Shown piece after piece: positions 1 to 8,787 of a stretch of DNA of 64,000 bases. The position numbers and the translations under genes were made by a program. Position 1 is the stretch's first letter; the number at the start of each line of letters is the position of its first letter. Below the pieces are notes generated by a model that saw only the letters and a list, made by a program, of their open reading frames with translations, made no database searches and was not told the origin of the DNA. This DNA comes from Ignavibacteria bacterium (GTDB lineage: Bacteria > Bacteroidota > Ignavibacteria > Ignavibacteriales > Melioribacteraceae), in assembly GCA_009773205.1 (NCBI GenBank), contig WPAE01000007.1:62001-126000 (forward strand), written 5' to 3'.

Positions 1-697
1 ACAACGCTCCAATACCTACATCATCAATTCCAGCTTCTAAAGCTCTATCCATTGCATACAACCGCCATGCATAATCGCTCTTTGGCCCATCTGGATGCAT
101 TTGCCTGTATGTATTGTAGTGATATGTTTCTTGAAAACATTGATATGTTCCAATTCCAAAAGTTTTTAGAGTTTTAAAATTTTCTACACTCATTGGAGCA
201 GTATTTACATTAACGCGGCGTATGTTTCCTCCATTAACATTTACATTGTAAATGGTGCTTACGCATTCACCAATAAAACTCATTTTTGCTTTTTGTGGAT
301 GCTCGCCGCAAACAAGCAATACTCGTTTATGCCCTTGTCCAACTAAGTATTCAGTTTCATTTCTCACTTCATCAACTGTAAGGCTTTTTCTAGTAAGTTC
401 TTTATTATCTCTTCTGAAAGCACAATACATGCAGTTGTTGACACAAAGATTTGTAACATAAAGCGGCGCAAAAAGAACTAATCGGTTTCCATAAATTTTT
501 TCTTTAACGTCTTTAGCAGTATTGTACATCTCTTCCAAAAGAACAGTATCTGTAATATTTAACAAAGCAGCGCTTTCTTGTAGTGTTAAGCCTTTTGCTT
601 CTTTGGATTTATACAGAATTTCTCTCTGAAGTTCTACGCTGCAATGATTTTTATCTTCAATCAGCGAAAAAATCTTCAATTCATCTATAAATTCCAT
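1..697 (-). CDS. hydG: [FeFe]-hydrogenase H-cluster maturase HydG, N-terminal part (cut by window edge)
   Basis: Radical SAM enzyme that cleaves tyrosine to supply CO and cyanide ligands for the hydrogenase H-cluster. I read 232 codons from an ATG whose first base is 697, preceded by a GGAAG ribosome-binding site. The frame stays open to base 1, so the C-terminal half is missing. The radical SAM cysteines are C85, C89 and C92 (CVNNCMYC), preceded by the stretch LFAPLYVTN that is typical of HydG and its paralogue ThiH. ThiH (thiamine synthesis) is the main alternative. HydG is favoured by the LFAPLY-NxCVNNCxYC context and the early sequence, but the diagnostic C-terminal CxxC extension lies outside the window. 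Confidence 0.85.
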   Translation of the reverse strand, partial: MEFIDELKIFSLIEDKNHCSVELQREILYKSKEAKGLTLQESAALLNITDTVLLEEMYNTAKDVKEKIYGNRLVLFAPLYVTNLCVNNCMYCAFRRDNKELTRKSLTVDEVRNETEYLVGQGHKRVLLVCGEHPQKAKMSFIGECVSTIYNVNVNGGNIRRVNVNTAPMSVENFKTLKTFGIGTYQCFQETYHYNTYRQMHPDGPKSDYAWRLYAMDRALEAGIDDVGIGAL

Positions 698-851
698 TTT
701 TCTTCCATTTTGAGATTACACTAATTTTGTCAATAATTATACCACTTGTACAATACTGAATTTTGTTAAAAACGAAGCGAAAGGGCTGGTTTTTCTTAAA
801 AGAGAGAAGGTTTAATGTTATTCTTCCAAAACTGGAAAAAAGAACAAGAAA

Positions 852-873
852 AGCGGTTGCTTAACTAACCGCA
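852..873 (-). terminator. Hairpin terminator at the end of the LD-carboxypeptidase gene
   Basis: On the minus strand GCGGTTAG and CAACCGC form a stem around TTAAG, followed by TTTTCTTG. The stem overlaps the stop codon of the upstream S66 peptidase gene, so termination is coupled to the very end of that reading frame. Confidence 0.6.
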
Positions 874-1805
874 CTTTCTGTTATATCAATTGTTCCTAAA
901 GAGGCATTTAGAGTGCATTGAACGCCAAATGGAACTGTGATGTTGTCTTTAATGTGTCCATGCTTAACATTGTACAGCACCGGAAGTTTTAATTGCTTTT
1001 GGAAGTACTCAATAACCACCTCATTTAGTGAGAATGTGCTCTTTGTTGGGTCCATTTCAACACAATCTACAAAATGACCAAGTATTACACCATTTAACTG
1101 CTTAAATACTTTTAATAGTCTAAGTTGATTGAGCATTCTATCAATTCTGTAAGGAGCTTCATTGATATCTTCCAGCATTAAAATAGAATCTTTCATTTTG
1201 GGAAAGAATTCTGTTCCAATTAACGATGAAAGGACAGTCAAATTTCCGCCTAATAATCTGCCTGAACCTCTTCCCTTGCACAAAGTAAAGAATTTTTCAT
1301 TGCGAGGGTTTTTGAGTTTACCAATTTTCTTATCGGATGTTATCGTTCGCCAAAAGATTTCTTCAGTAAAGGGGCTTACTTCATCATAAAAATCTACGGC
1401 TACCATTGGCCCAGCGAAAGTGATTAACCCTGCCTTAGTATAAAAAGCAGTTTGAAGCGATGTAATATCGCTGTAGCCGACAAAAATTTTGGGGTTCTTC
1501 CTAATTAGATTATAATCAATTTTATCAAGGAGTCTTCCTGAACCATAACCACCTCGGATGCAGAAAATTGCTCTAATCTCTTTACGCTTAAACATATAAT
1601 GTAGATCATCGAGCCGCTGTTGGTCTGAACCTGCTAAATAACCTTCTTTAGAGCCGGCATTTTTGCCAACTTCAACTCTGTAGCCGAGTTTTTGTAAGTA
1701 ATTTACACCGCGTTCAATTCTGGAAAGGTCTTCAGGTGAGGATGCCGGAGAAATTATTCCAATTACATCTCCGTTATTCAGTTTTTGGGGTTTTAATATC
1801 GCCAT
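861..1805 (-). CDS. ldcA: Muramoyltetrapeptide LD-carboxypeptidase (peptidase S66, LdcA/MccF family)
   Basis: Serine peptidase that removes the terminal D-alanine from tetrapeptide stems during peptidoglycan recycling. It has 314 residues, the normal family length. The nucleophile is Ser112 in GYSD, Glu212 sits in MLEDINEAPYR, and His284 lies eight residues before VPFG, matching the Ser-Glu-His triad spacing of the family. There is no signal peptide, so it is cytoplasmic. It appears monocistronic, with its own terminator and about 115 bp separating it from phoU. A MccF-type microcin immunity role is possible for the family, but nothing nearby suggests it. Confidence 0.88.
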   Translation of the reverse strand: MAILKPQKLNNGDVIGIISPASSPEDLSRIERGVNYLQKLGYRVEVGKNAGSKEGYLAGSDQQRLDDLHYMFKRKEIRAIFCIRGGYGSGRLLDKIDYNLIRKNPKIFVGYSDITSLQTAFYTKAGLITFAGPMVAVDFYDEVSPFTEEIFWRTITSDKKIGKLKNPRNEKFFTLCKGRGSGRLLGGNLTVLSSLIGTEFFPKMKDSILMLEDINEAPYRIDRMLNQLRLLKVFKQLNGVILGHFVDCVEMDPTKSTFSLNEVVIEYFQKQLKLPVLYNVKHGHIKDNITVPFGVQCTLNASLGTIDITESAVS

Positions 1806-1922
1806 TATTACTCTTTAGAACGTTCTTGTTCACAAGATAATAAATGCACTAAAAGGAAGCAAAATTTTGACAATTCAAATGTGAAAATTTTCGAAAAATT
1901 AATTTTCTTAATCGGATTGCAG

Positions 1923-2600
1923 CTATTCTTTTGCTGGTTTGTTTAATCTTTTATAGTGCGTAACTACTCTTGCCTCAATAAAAAAGACCAAGTTTTCTGC
2001 AATGTTAGTTGCGTGATCTGCTAATCTTTCAATCTGCCTTGTAAGAATTAAAAGGTGCGCTCCGGCTTCAATAACAGAACTATCGGCTTGCATTTTAGAA
2101 ACCAAAAATTTGAAATTTTGTTTATTAAGACGATCAACTGCTTCATCGCTATTTAAAACTTCTTTTGCCAGTTCATTATTATTATGAATAAAAGAATCAA
2201 TTGCCTTTTTTAGCATATCTCTTGCGCGTTGTGCTTCTTCCAATATTTGCGATTCTTTTATCAAGTCGCTATAAGCAGTAGTTTTTTTTACTCTCTGGGC
2301 AATGTTTACGGCAATATCTCCGCATCGTTCTAACTGATTGTTTATCATAAGAACGGACATAACAAAACGTAAATCGCTTGCAAACGGAGTAAACAAAGCT
2401 AATGTATTCTCGCATTGAGTTTGAATTAGATTATCGTAAGCATCAACTTCTAAATCTTTTGCTTTGATTCCTTTGCAATGCTCAATATCTCCAGTTTCAA
2501 GAGCAGTAATTGCGCTTTCAACCATTTCATCTACAACAGAAGCCATTCTGATGAGATTAGTTTTGAGATTTTCGATTTCTTGTCTAAAACGTTCTTGCAT
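1923..2600 (-). CDS. phoU: Phosphate transport/signalling regulator PhoU
   Basis: PhoU links the Pst transporter to the sensor kinase and keeps the Pho regulon off when phosphate is plentiful. The 225-residue protein is all-helical by composition, with two repeated PhoU domains. Each carries an acidic metal-binding motif; ERCGDIAVNIA in the first and ERLADHATNIAENL in the second are clear. It is the last gene of the pst cluster, 11 bp after pstB, the standard order. No two-component kinase or regulator is visible beside it. Confidence 0.93.
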   Translation of the reverse strand: MQERFRQEIENLKTNLIRMASVVDEMVESAITALETGDIEHCKGIKAKDLEVDAYDNLIQTQCENTLALFTPFASDLRFVMSVLMINNQLERCGDIAVNIAQRVKKTTAYSDLIKESQILEEAQRARDMLKKAIDSFIHNNNELAKEVLNSDEAVDRLNKQNFKFLVSKMQADSSVIEAGAHLLILTRQIERLADHATNIAENLVFFIEARVVTHYKRLNKPAKE

Positions 2601-2611
2601 AATTTCCTCTC

Positions 2612-3373
2612 TTATCCAAATCTTCCTCGGATGTAATCTTCGGTTTGTTTTTTATCCGGGGCAGTAAACATTTTTTTGGTGTCGGATAATTCAATTAAAT
2701 CGCCCATATAAAAGAAAGCGCAGAAATCGCTAACACGTGCCGCTTGCTGCATATTATGTGTAACAATAATTATGGTGTAATTATTCTTAAGCTCAAAAAT
2801 TAAGTCTTCAATCTTAGTTGTAGAAATGGGATCGAGCGCGCTGGCAGGTTCATCCATCAGCAGTATTTCCGGTTCAACAGCCAAAGCACGTGCAATACAT
2901 AAACGCTGCTGCTGCCCGCCGCTTATGGCAAGTCCGCTTTTGCCTAAATCATCTTTAACTTCGTTCCATAATGCAGCGCGGGTTAAACTTGTTTCTACAA
3001 TTTCATCTAATTTACTTTTTTCTTTTATGCCATTAATTTTTGGACCGAATGCAACATTTTCGTAAATGGATTTGGGAAAAGGGTTAGACTTCTGAAAAAT
3101 CATTCCAACTTTTTTTCTGAGTTCAACAACATCTATTTCGGAAGAATAAATATCGGTGTCATCAATTAAAACTTTACCATTAATCTTAACTCCGTCTATC
3201 AAATCGTTCATTCTATTCAAAGAACGCAAGTAAGTAGATTTACCGCAGCCGGAAGGTCCAATTAAAGCAGTTACTTTGTTTGGCAGAATTGAAAGAGTAA
3301 TTCCATTAAGTGCCTGCTTGGTTCCGTAATAAAGATCCAGATTTTCTGTAATTATTTTTGGCGCTTCTATCAT
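2612..3373 (-). CDS. pstB: Phosphate ABC transporter ATP-binding protein PstB
   Basis: ATPase of the high-affinity phosphate importer. In 253 residues it shows Walker [10 protein letters not shown] (39-47), the Q-loop in [10 protein letters not shown] (91-100), the signature SGGQQQR (151-157), Walker B ILLMDEP (170-176) and the H-loop in [30 protein letters not shown] is typical of PstB rather than other importers. It lies 9 bp after pstA and 11 bp before phoU in one transcription unit. Confidence 0.96.
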   Translation of the reverse strand: MIEAPKIITENLDLYYGTKQALNGITLSILPNKVTALIGPSGCGKSTYLRSLNRMNDLIDGVKINGKVLIDDTDIYSSEIDVVELRKKVGMIFQKSNPFPKSIYENVAFGPKINGIKEKSKLDEIVETSLTRAALWNEVKDDLGKSGLAISGGQQQRLCIARALAVEPEILLMDEPASALDPISTTKIEDLIFELKNNYTIIIVTHNMQQAARVSDFCAFFYMGDLIELSDTKKMFTAPDKKQTEDYIRGRFG

Positions 3374-3382
3374 TAAAAAATC

Positions 3383-4285
3383 CTAAGAAGTTAATTTTTT
3401 TCTAAATCTATATCTAATAACAATGGCAGTAAAGGAAAGTGAAAACGTGCATAATAATAAAACGAAAGCAGTAGCGTACTGAATTCCTCTTGTAGCTTCA
3501 ACATTAGTGGATTGAGTTGTCATCACATAAATATGGTAGCCGAGATTCATAAACTGATCTGTAAGTTCGCTTGGAAGGTGAGGAAGAAAGTAAGCAGCAC
3601 CAGTAAATAAAATTGGAGCAACTTCGCCGGCCCCTCGTCCAATTGCCAAAATTGAGCCTGTTAGAATTCCGGAAAGTGAGTTAGGAACAACAACTTTTCG
3701 AATTGTTTGCCATTTTGTAGCGCCCAGGGCTAAACTTCCCGCACGCAAATCATCTGGCACAGCTTTTAATGCTTCTTCTACAGAAACAATAACGATTGGA
3801 ATAGTTAAGAAAGCCATAGTCATACTTGCCCAAAGAATATTAGGCTGCCCCCAATTTAACTCTCCATCTGGAGTAAAGATTTTATCCATACCAGAACCAA
3901 CAAATTGGATGAAGAAACCTAAACCAAATAAACCAAAAACAATAGATGGAACCCCAGATAAAGTATTTACAGCAAAGCGAATCATTCTTGTAAAAACAGA
4001 TTTTTTGTTTGAATACTCATTAAGGTAAATAGCAGTAATTGTACCAATTGGTATGCAAGCAACAGACATAATAATAACAAGTAAAACAGTTCCAACAATA
4101 GCCGGAAAAATTCCACCGGCGGTCATTCCCTCTTTAGGCGGCTGAGTTAGAAACTCCCAAGTTAAAAAAGATCTTCCGCCGAGATAAATTTCTAATAGCA
4201 TAAAGACTAAAGCAGAAATAATTAGAACTACAGATAGAAAAGAAAAAATGATCAGAGATTTACCGAGTAATTTATTGTTCATCAC
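3383..4285 (-). CDS. pstA: Phosphate ABC transporter permease PstA
   Basis: Inner-membrane permease that pairs with PstC. It has 300 residues with about six hydrophobic helices and the coupling-helix region ALGATKWQTIRKVVVPNSLSGI that contacts PstB. FGLFGLGFFIQF and GEVAPILFTGAAYF are characteristic PstA stretches. The start codon overlaps the pstC stop by four bases, implying translational coupling. Confidence 0.95.
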   Translation of the reverse strand: MMNNKLLGKSLIIFSFLSVVLIISALVFMLLEIYLGGRSFLTWEFLTQPPKEGMTAGGIFPAIVGTVLLVIIMSVACIPIGTITAIYLNEYSNKKSVFTRMIRFAVNTLSGVPSIVFGLFGLGFFIQFVGSGMDKIFTPDGELNWGQPNILWASMTMAFLTIPIVIVSVEEALKAVPDDLRAGSLALGATKWQTIRKVVVPNSLSGILTGSILAIGRGAGEVAPILFTGAAYFLPHLPSELTDQFMNLGYHIYVMTTQSTNVEATRGIQYATAFVLLLCTFSLSFTAIVIRYRFRKKLTS

Positions 4286-5331
4286 TCACCTCTAAACCTT
4301 TTCATCAGTTTAGCGCGTACATAAAACTCGGCAATTGCGTTAATTAAGAAAGTAACAATGAAGAGTAACGAACCAATTAGAAATAAAACCGTATAGTGAG
4401 TATCTCCAAAAACAACTTCTGCCATTTCTGCGCCAATAGTTGCAGAAAGAGTTCTCACAGGTTCAAAAGGATTTAGTGAAGATAGTGGAGCGTTTCCGGT
4501 TGCCATTAAAACAATCATTGTTTCACCAAAAGCTCTACCAAAACCTAATAGTAATGCGGCAAAAACACCAGGAGTTGCAGCAGGTAAAATCACAAACAAA
4601 GCAGTTTGCCATTTGTTAGCGCCTAAGGCAAAGCTTGCTTCTTTCATATACTTTGGTACAGCCGTTATTGCATCTTCAGTTACGGTGTAAATAATTGGAA
4701 TAACAGCAAGAGCCATCGCAAGCCCGCCTACAAAAGAATTTAGCCGGAATGTCCACCCAAACATATCTTGTAAAAAAGTTGCAAGAGTAACTAAAGCAAA
4801 AAATCCAACAACTACGGAAGGAAAGCTTGCTAAAAGTTCTACGGCAGGTTTAATTAACTCTTTAATTTTCTTTGGTGCAAACAAAGCCGAGAAAATAGCA
4901 GCAAGAATTGCTAATGGAGCGCCAATAAATACAGCTATCAAAGTTACTTTCAAGCTGCCCATAATTATTGGGAGTAAACCGTATTTAGGAACTTCGCCAA
5001 CCGGCTGCCATTCTTTTCCCGTTAGGTTGTCTAAATCGGCTATATCTCTTTTCACGCTAAGCAGGGATGAGTATTCGCTTATCTGTTGTTCCGGCGAAGT
5101 TGAGCCTGGTTCTTCTCCGTAGGTTTCTGATTGAAGAAATTCTTGATTTGATTTTGTTTCTTGCTGCGGAGAAAATATTGGAAGCGTTTCTTTGAATACG
5201 AATACAAAGATCAGTATAATCATTGCAAAAGATAAAAACGCAACACTTTTAATTACGTACTCTGCAAAAAACTCACTCAGCCGAAACTTTCGGCGGAGTG
5301 AGTTTTTTTGTGCAATCTCTTTTTCTGTCAT
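4282..5331 (-). CDS. pstC: Phosphate ABC transporter permease PstC
   Basis: Second permease of the phosphate importer, 349 residues. After the first membrane segment (about 28-49) there is a hydrophilic, probably periplasmic, insert (about 50-120) rich in Glu, Gln and Ser that is longer than in the E. coli protein. The rest shows the BPD permease fold with the coupling loop ALGANKWQTALFVILPAATPGV. It starts 3 bp after pstS ends. A strong terminator-like hairpin is encoded in codons 9-21 (listed separately) and may reduce expression of pstCAB relative to pstS. Confidence 0.94.
   Translation of the reverse strand: MTEKEIAQKNSLRRKFRLSEFFAEYVIKSVAFLSFAMIILIFVFVFKETLPIFSPQQETKSNQEFLQSETYGEEPGSTSPEQQISEYSSLLSVKRDIADLDNLTGKEWQPVGEVPKYGLLPIIMGSLKVTLIAVFIGAPLAILAAIFSALFAPKKIKELIKPAVELLASFPSVVVGFFALVTLATFLQDMFGWTFRLNSFVGGLAMALAVIPIIYTVTEDAITAVPKYMKEASFALGANKWQTALFVILPAATPGVFAALLLGFGRAFGETMIVLMATGNAPLSSLNPFEPVRTLSATIGAEMAEVVFGDTHYTVLFLIGSLLFIVTFLINAIAEFYVRAKLMKRFRGE
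5265..5309 (-). promoter_or_regulatory. Terminator-like hairpin inside the 5' end of pstC
   Basis: On the minus strand AACTCACTC and GAGTGAGTT enclose a second stem, GCCGAAA with TTTCGGC, making a nearly continuous stem of about 16 pairs that runs straight into TTTTTTGC. On the plus strand the same palindrome is also followed by a T run. It lies entirely inside codons of pstC, just after the pstS-pstC junction, where partial termination or mRNA processing would raise PstS over PstCAB. The structure is read directly; the function is inferred. Confidence 0.55.
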
Positions 5332-5334
5332 CTA

Positions 5335-6159
5335 TTATCTTATTGGGAAATAACCAACTTTGGAAACTATTGACTGCCCTTCCGAGCTTAAAATCCAATC
5401 AATAAATTTTTTCACTTCTCCGGTAGGTTTAGTCTTTAAGTACAAATAGAGAAACCGGGTTATAGGATAATTACCATTTTTAATGTTTTCTTCTGTTGGT
5501 TCAAATGCTTTTGAATTAGCGTCTTTTTTAACAGCTACCATAGTAATTCCTTTAGCAAAAGCAGCACCGCCAAAACCTATCGAATTGACATCTTTAACCA
5601 CTGCATTTACAACCGCAGAAGTACCTGGCATGCTTTGCATTTTTGAAGTGAAATCCTCTCCGCCTAAAACATTATCCTTAAAATAGACATAAGTACCCGA
5701 ACTGTTTTCGCGCCCATAAATAATAATTTTGGTATCTCTGCCGCCTAAGGATTTCCAGTTGGTAATTTTACCAGTGTAGATATCCTTAATCTGCTGAATG
5801 CTTAATTCTCTTACAGAATTTTTATCATTAACATAAATGCTTAAACCGTCTTTAGCAGTTTTAACTTCTACACCTAAAGAATTGTAACGTTGTTTAAGTT
5901 TCTCTCTCTCGGAAGGCTTCATTGGGCGCGATGCTTTTGCAATATCTGTTGATCCGTTTATAAGTGCAGCAATACCAACACCAGACCCGCCGCCGGTAAT
6001 CTGAATTGTAACTTCGGGGTGAGTTTGCATATATTTTTCTGCCCAGCGTTGAGCCAAAATTACCATAGTATCCGAGCCTTTTACAGTGATAACCTTATTA
6101 TCGCTTTGAAAGCCAAATGACAATGCAGCAATTACTAACAATAAAATAATTTTTTTCAT
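5335..6159 (-). CDS. pstS: Phosphate-binding periplasmic protein PstS
   Basis: Periplasmic binding protein that delivers phosphate to PstCA. It has 274 residues with an N-terminal signal peptide (residues 1 to about 17, no lipobox cysteine). Phosphate-loop motifs are visible: GSDTM near residue 30, GGGSGVGI near 58 and ENSSGTYVYF near 150. It is followed after 3 bp by pstC and preceded by its own small Pho-box-like repeat set overlapping the end of the porin gene. Confidence 0.93.
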   Translation of the reverse strand: MKKIILLLVIAALSFGFQSDNKVITVKGSDTMVILAQRWAEKYMQTHPEVTIQITGGGSGVGIAALINGSTDIAKASRPMKPSEREKLKQRYNSLGVEVKTAKDGLSIYVNDKNSVRELSIQQIKDIYTGKITNWKSLGGRDTKIIIYGRENSSGTYVYFKDNVLGGEDFTSKMQSMPGTSAVVNAVVKDVNSIGFGGAAFAKGITMVAVKKDANSKAFEPTEENIKNGNYPITRFLYLYLKTKPTGEVKKFIDWILSSEGQSIVSKVGYFPIR

Positions 6160-6194
6160 TCTTTCCTCTTTTTCTATTTCAAAATTGATAAATA

Positions 6195-6235
6195 TTAAAA
6201 CAAGTTGATGTTAACAAACTGTTAAGTTTGCTTAA
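6195..6235 (-). promoter_or_regulatory. Short Pho-box-like repeat set upstream of pstS
   Basis: TTAA tetramers occur at 6211, 6222 and 6232 (spacing 11 and 10), with a further one at 6195. On the minus strand two read as TTAACA, like the larger array upstream of the porin. The rightmost unit overlaps the porin stop codon. Direct repeats with 11-bp period upstream of pst genes are the known form of PhoB/PhoP binding sites, so an internal PhoB-responsive promoter for pstS is likely. Confidence 0.5.
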
Positions 6236-7545
6236 AATTTATACTGAATTCTAAAAGTAAGAACATTGTCTTTCAAATCGGAATTGAAGCCTGCTAATTT
6301 TGTAGTTGTTTCGTTACTAACACTGTCATAATAAAGCACAAATTTAAGATTATCATCCAAATAGTGAATTAAGCCGATGCCCATAGTTGAGTATTTAATA
6401 TCTCCTGAACCGAGCTTTGCAGCAGCAGCAGCACCAATCTGATCGCCTTCAACATCAATATTAGGATCATAAACATCATACTTTATCACAAGCTGATTTT
6501 TATCACCTAAATTCTGGACATAGTTTAAATAGTAGCCTGCAAAGTTTCTCATAAAAAGATCGCCGGTTTGTAAAGATGTTGGAGAAGTAGAGCTTGCAGA
6601 ACTGCCGCTAGGCTGCTTTCCGCTAATATACTCGCCGCGTAAAGAAAAATTACCTAATAATGGCATTGCATAGTATAACTGTAAATCAAATCCTAAATAG
6701 TTTCTATCGGCAAAAGAAGACTTAACATTTGCCGATGCAGCATTGGAATTATCTACCGTAAAAATTGATTTGCCGGCTGCCAGCTTAACACCGCCTCTGT
6801 ATATTGAAACGCCTCCATCTATCGCAAGATTTTCTTCATAAAATGGGAGCGAAAATCCCAACCGACCAATAAAGTCTTTTTTGTTATCTACTTCAACGCT
6901 TGAACCGTTTCCAGCAAAAAAGCCTGCTTTAAAATTGAAGTAACCTAAAAAGTTTTCAAATGGTGAATAAGGGGAATATTCGACGCTTATGCCTAAGTCT
7001 CTTTCGCCAGGGAATAATGTTTGAAACATTCTGGAACGCTCAGGAGTTTCTCTGCTTGATGAACTATAACCAATTTCAAAACCGAATGGGCGATCGAAGA
7101 CACCGCCTTTTAGCCCAAATGATTTTAACCAAGGTTCTTTTAAAAATAGATATGCGTCTTTTAATCCTAGACCTCTTTCTGTTGCATCAATTTGCAAAAC
7201 TAAGTTTGTTAAGTTATTATCATAAGTTAACTTTAGTCTTCCGCGGCGTACCATAAATCGGTTATGCATATTTGCAGCAAAATTCCCACCTGCAAAAGTT
7301 GCTGCACCATCAACTTCTGCAGATTGGAACTGTGTTTGAATGTAACCGGAAAACTTGATTTTTTTCAAAGCATCAACAGTAGCTTTTGTCTCCAAATAGG
7401 ATTCGTTCAATCCCTCAATATGACCTTTCAGCTCTTCTATTTTTGCTTTCAAATCGTCCGGTGTAACTTTAGATGTGTCTTCCTGAGCGGTAATGTTAAT
7501 CATAAAAATTAGCAGTAACACAGATAATAAAATGCTTCTCTTCAT
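6232..7545 (-). CDS. Phosphate-selective porin (OprP/OprO-like outer-membrane channel)
   Basis: Outer-membrane porin with a cleavable signal peptide, a short coiled-coil-like segment rich in Lys, Glu and Leu (about residues 22-60), then an OprP-type beta-barrel ending in the aromatic-terminated strand FRIQYKF. GYIQTQFQ and FMVRRGRLKLTYDN at the barrel start are typical of phosphate-selective porin O/P. I choose ATG 7545 (MKRSILL) because GGAG lies six bases upstream and the signal peptide begins there; an upstream in-frame start would add eight residues. Its position ahead of pstS and the Pho-box array support uptake of phosphate or polyphosphate across the outer membrane. Confidence 0.85.
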   Translation of the reverse strand: MKRSILLSVLLLIFMINITAQEDTSKVTPDDLKAKIEELKGHIEGLNESYLETKATVDALKKIKFSGYIQTQFQSAEVDGAATFAGGNFAANMHNRFMVRRGRLKLTYDNNLTNLVLQIDATERGLGLKDAYLFLKEPWLKSFGLKGGVFDRPFGFEIGYSSSSRETPERSRMFQTLFPGERDLGISVEYSPYSPFENFLGYFNFKAGFFAGNGSSVEVDNKKDFIGRLGFSLPFYEENLAIDGGVSIYRGGVKLAAGKSIFTVDNSNAASANVKSSFADRNYLGFDLQLYYAMPLLGNFSLRGEYISGKQPSGSSASSTSPTSLQTGDLFMRNFAGYYLNYVQNLGDKNQLVIKYDVYDPNIDVEGDQIGAAAAAKLGSGDIKYSTMGIGLIHYLDDNLKFVLYYDSVSNETTTKLAGFNSDLKDNVLTFRIQYKF

Positions 7546-7580
7546 ATAAATCTCCATTTTTGGGTACACAAGTATATCGA

Positions 7581-7635
7581 GAAATTGTTAAGGATATATT
7601 AAGAAAATATTAAGCTATTGTTAAGTAATTGTTAA
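7581..7635 (-). promoter_or_regulatory. Five-unit Pho-box array, exact 11-bp period
   Basis: Read on the minus strand, the five consecutive 11-mers are TTAACAATTAC, TTAACAATAGC, TTAATATTTTC, TTAATATATCC and TTAACAATTTC. The period is exactly 11 bp with no gaps, and the last unit ends 36 bp before the porin start codon. Tandem TTAACA-like repeats on an 11-bp period are the known binding architecture of PhoB/PhoP response regulators, and the downstream genes are phosphate uptake genes. Confidence 0.8.
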
Positions 7636-7696
7636 GAGTTGGCGGTAAATCCAATTAAGAAGGAAAGAGCAGATTCATGTTTTAGTTGAATTGCAG

Positions 7697-8506
7697 CTAT
7701 TTTACAACTAAATCACTTCTTCCCCATTCAATCAATTTATTTGAGATAAAATCAATTACCTGTTGATGCTCTGCTGCACCATTGCCTTTTACATCTATTG
7801 GGCTGCCAAAACAAATTCTTACAGTCTTTTTGGTGTCAATTTTTCCAAAATCTTTTATTAATTTCCCTTTTCCCCAAGCATCGGTTAATAATGCAATCGG
7901 AACAACAGGCACACTGCTTCTTTTTGCCAATTTCACTCCTAATGAATTGAAAGAGGAAGAATCAATGATTTGACTTCTGGTTTTCTGCGGGAAAATAATG
8001 ACAGATTTTCCATTAGATAGTTTCTCAGAGCCTTCTTCCATTACAATTCTTAAATCTTCTCTCGGATTTTCTCTTCCTACCAAAATTGGATCTCTTGCTA
8101 AAGCTACAGGACCAAACAAAGGATATTCTGCCAATTCTTGCTTAATAACATAAACTACTTTTCTGTAAGGATGAATCAAACAAGGCAGAACCATAGTTTC
8201 AAGTGTACTCATATGATTGCCGATAAATACAACAGGTCCATTTAGATTCCTTAAAATATCAACACCTTCAAAATGTAATCTAACACCAGCCTTTTCAATA
8301 CTTCTTACAACATCAGCAGACGAAAAAGTCCAGCGCTCACCATTATAAGTTCCCAGTTTTGCCTGGCGGTTGCTATATGAAATTATGCGGAATAAATGAG
8401 AAAAGAAATACAATGTTGGAAATAACTTTGGTCTAAAATTTACTTCGTTAGTTTTGTACTCGTTTTGAGCTGAATAAATATTGAAATTAGGGACGTTTTC
8501 TTTCAT
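7697..8506 (-). CDS. Lysophospholipid acyltransferase-like protein (PlsC family) with altered active-site motifs
   Basis: Related to 1-acylglycerol-3-phosphate acyltransferases of phospholipid synthesis. Numbering from the longest frame (TTG at 8551), the catalytic block reads NHMSTLE (His113 to Glu118), so the usual H-x4-D is H-x4-E. The usual FPEGTRS motif reads FPQKTRS (187-193), losing the Glu-Gly. I favour ATG 8506 (MKENVPN), 15 residues downstream of the TTG; neither start has a clear ribosome-binding site. It stands alone between the porin and a repeat-rich gap. It may be an acyltransferase with unusual chemistry or a weakly active homologue. Confidence 0.75.
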   Translation of the reverse strand: MKENVPNFNIYSAQNEYKTNEVNFRPKLFPTLYFFSHLFRIISYSNRQAKLGTYNGERWTFSSADVVRSIEKAGVRLHFEGVDILRNLNGPVVFIGNHMSTLETMVLPCLIHPYRKVVYVIKQELAEYPLFGPVALARDPILVGRENPREDLRIVMEEGSEKLSNGKSVIIFPQKTRSQIIDSSSFNSLGVKLAKRSSVPVVPIALLTDAWGKGKLIKDFGKIDTKKTVRICFGSPIDVKGNGAAEHQQVIDFISNKLIEWGRSDLVVK

Positions 8507-8574
8507 AGAGTTTTTTTGTGTGGAAAATAATAAAAGAGAATCGTGTTTCAAAAGGTGAGTTAATGCTTTGATTC

Positions 8575-8787
8575 ATGAGCCTACTCTAAAAAACCCCTGA
8601 TCATTATTAAAAAACATTGTTTTCGACTTACCCGCCATATTTGGTCTAAAGAGGCAGGCGGGTTAGATTCGGCTCATTCATAAATGAGCCTACTGTAAAA
8701 AGGTATTTCGGATGAAAAAAATGCTTTGATTATTGCTCAAATTCAAAGTGCAAAAACTCAATTTGAGGCTTTTTAGAGTAGGATCAT
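8575..8787. repeat. Palindromic dispersed repeat, family A, compound copy
   Basis: Starts ATGAGCCTACTCTAA at 8575, and its complement-like end TTAGATTCGGCTCAT finishes at 8677. Immediately after, a second half-unit runs from ATGAGCCTACTG (8684) to TTTTAGAGTAGGATCAT (8787). The core contains CCCGCC, GACCAAATATGGCGGG (on the complement) and the string TTTTTTAATAATGATCA also found in the copy at 53433-53582. It fills most of the gene-free stretch between the acyltransferase and the tRNA cluster. Confidence 0.75.
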
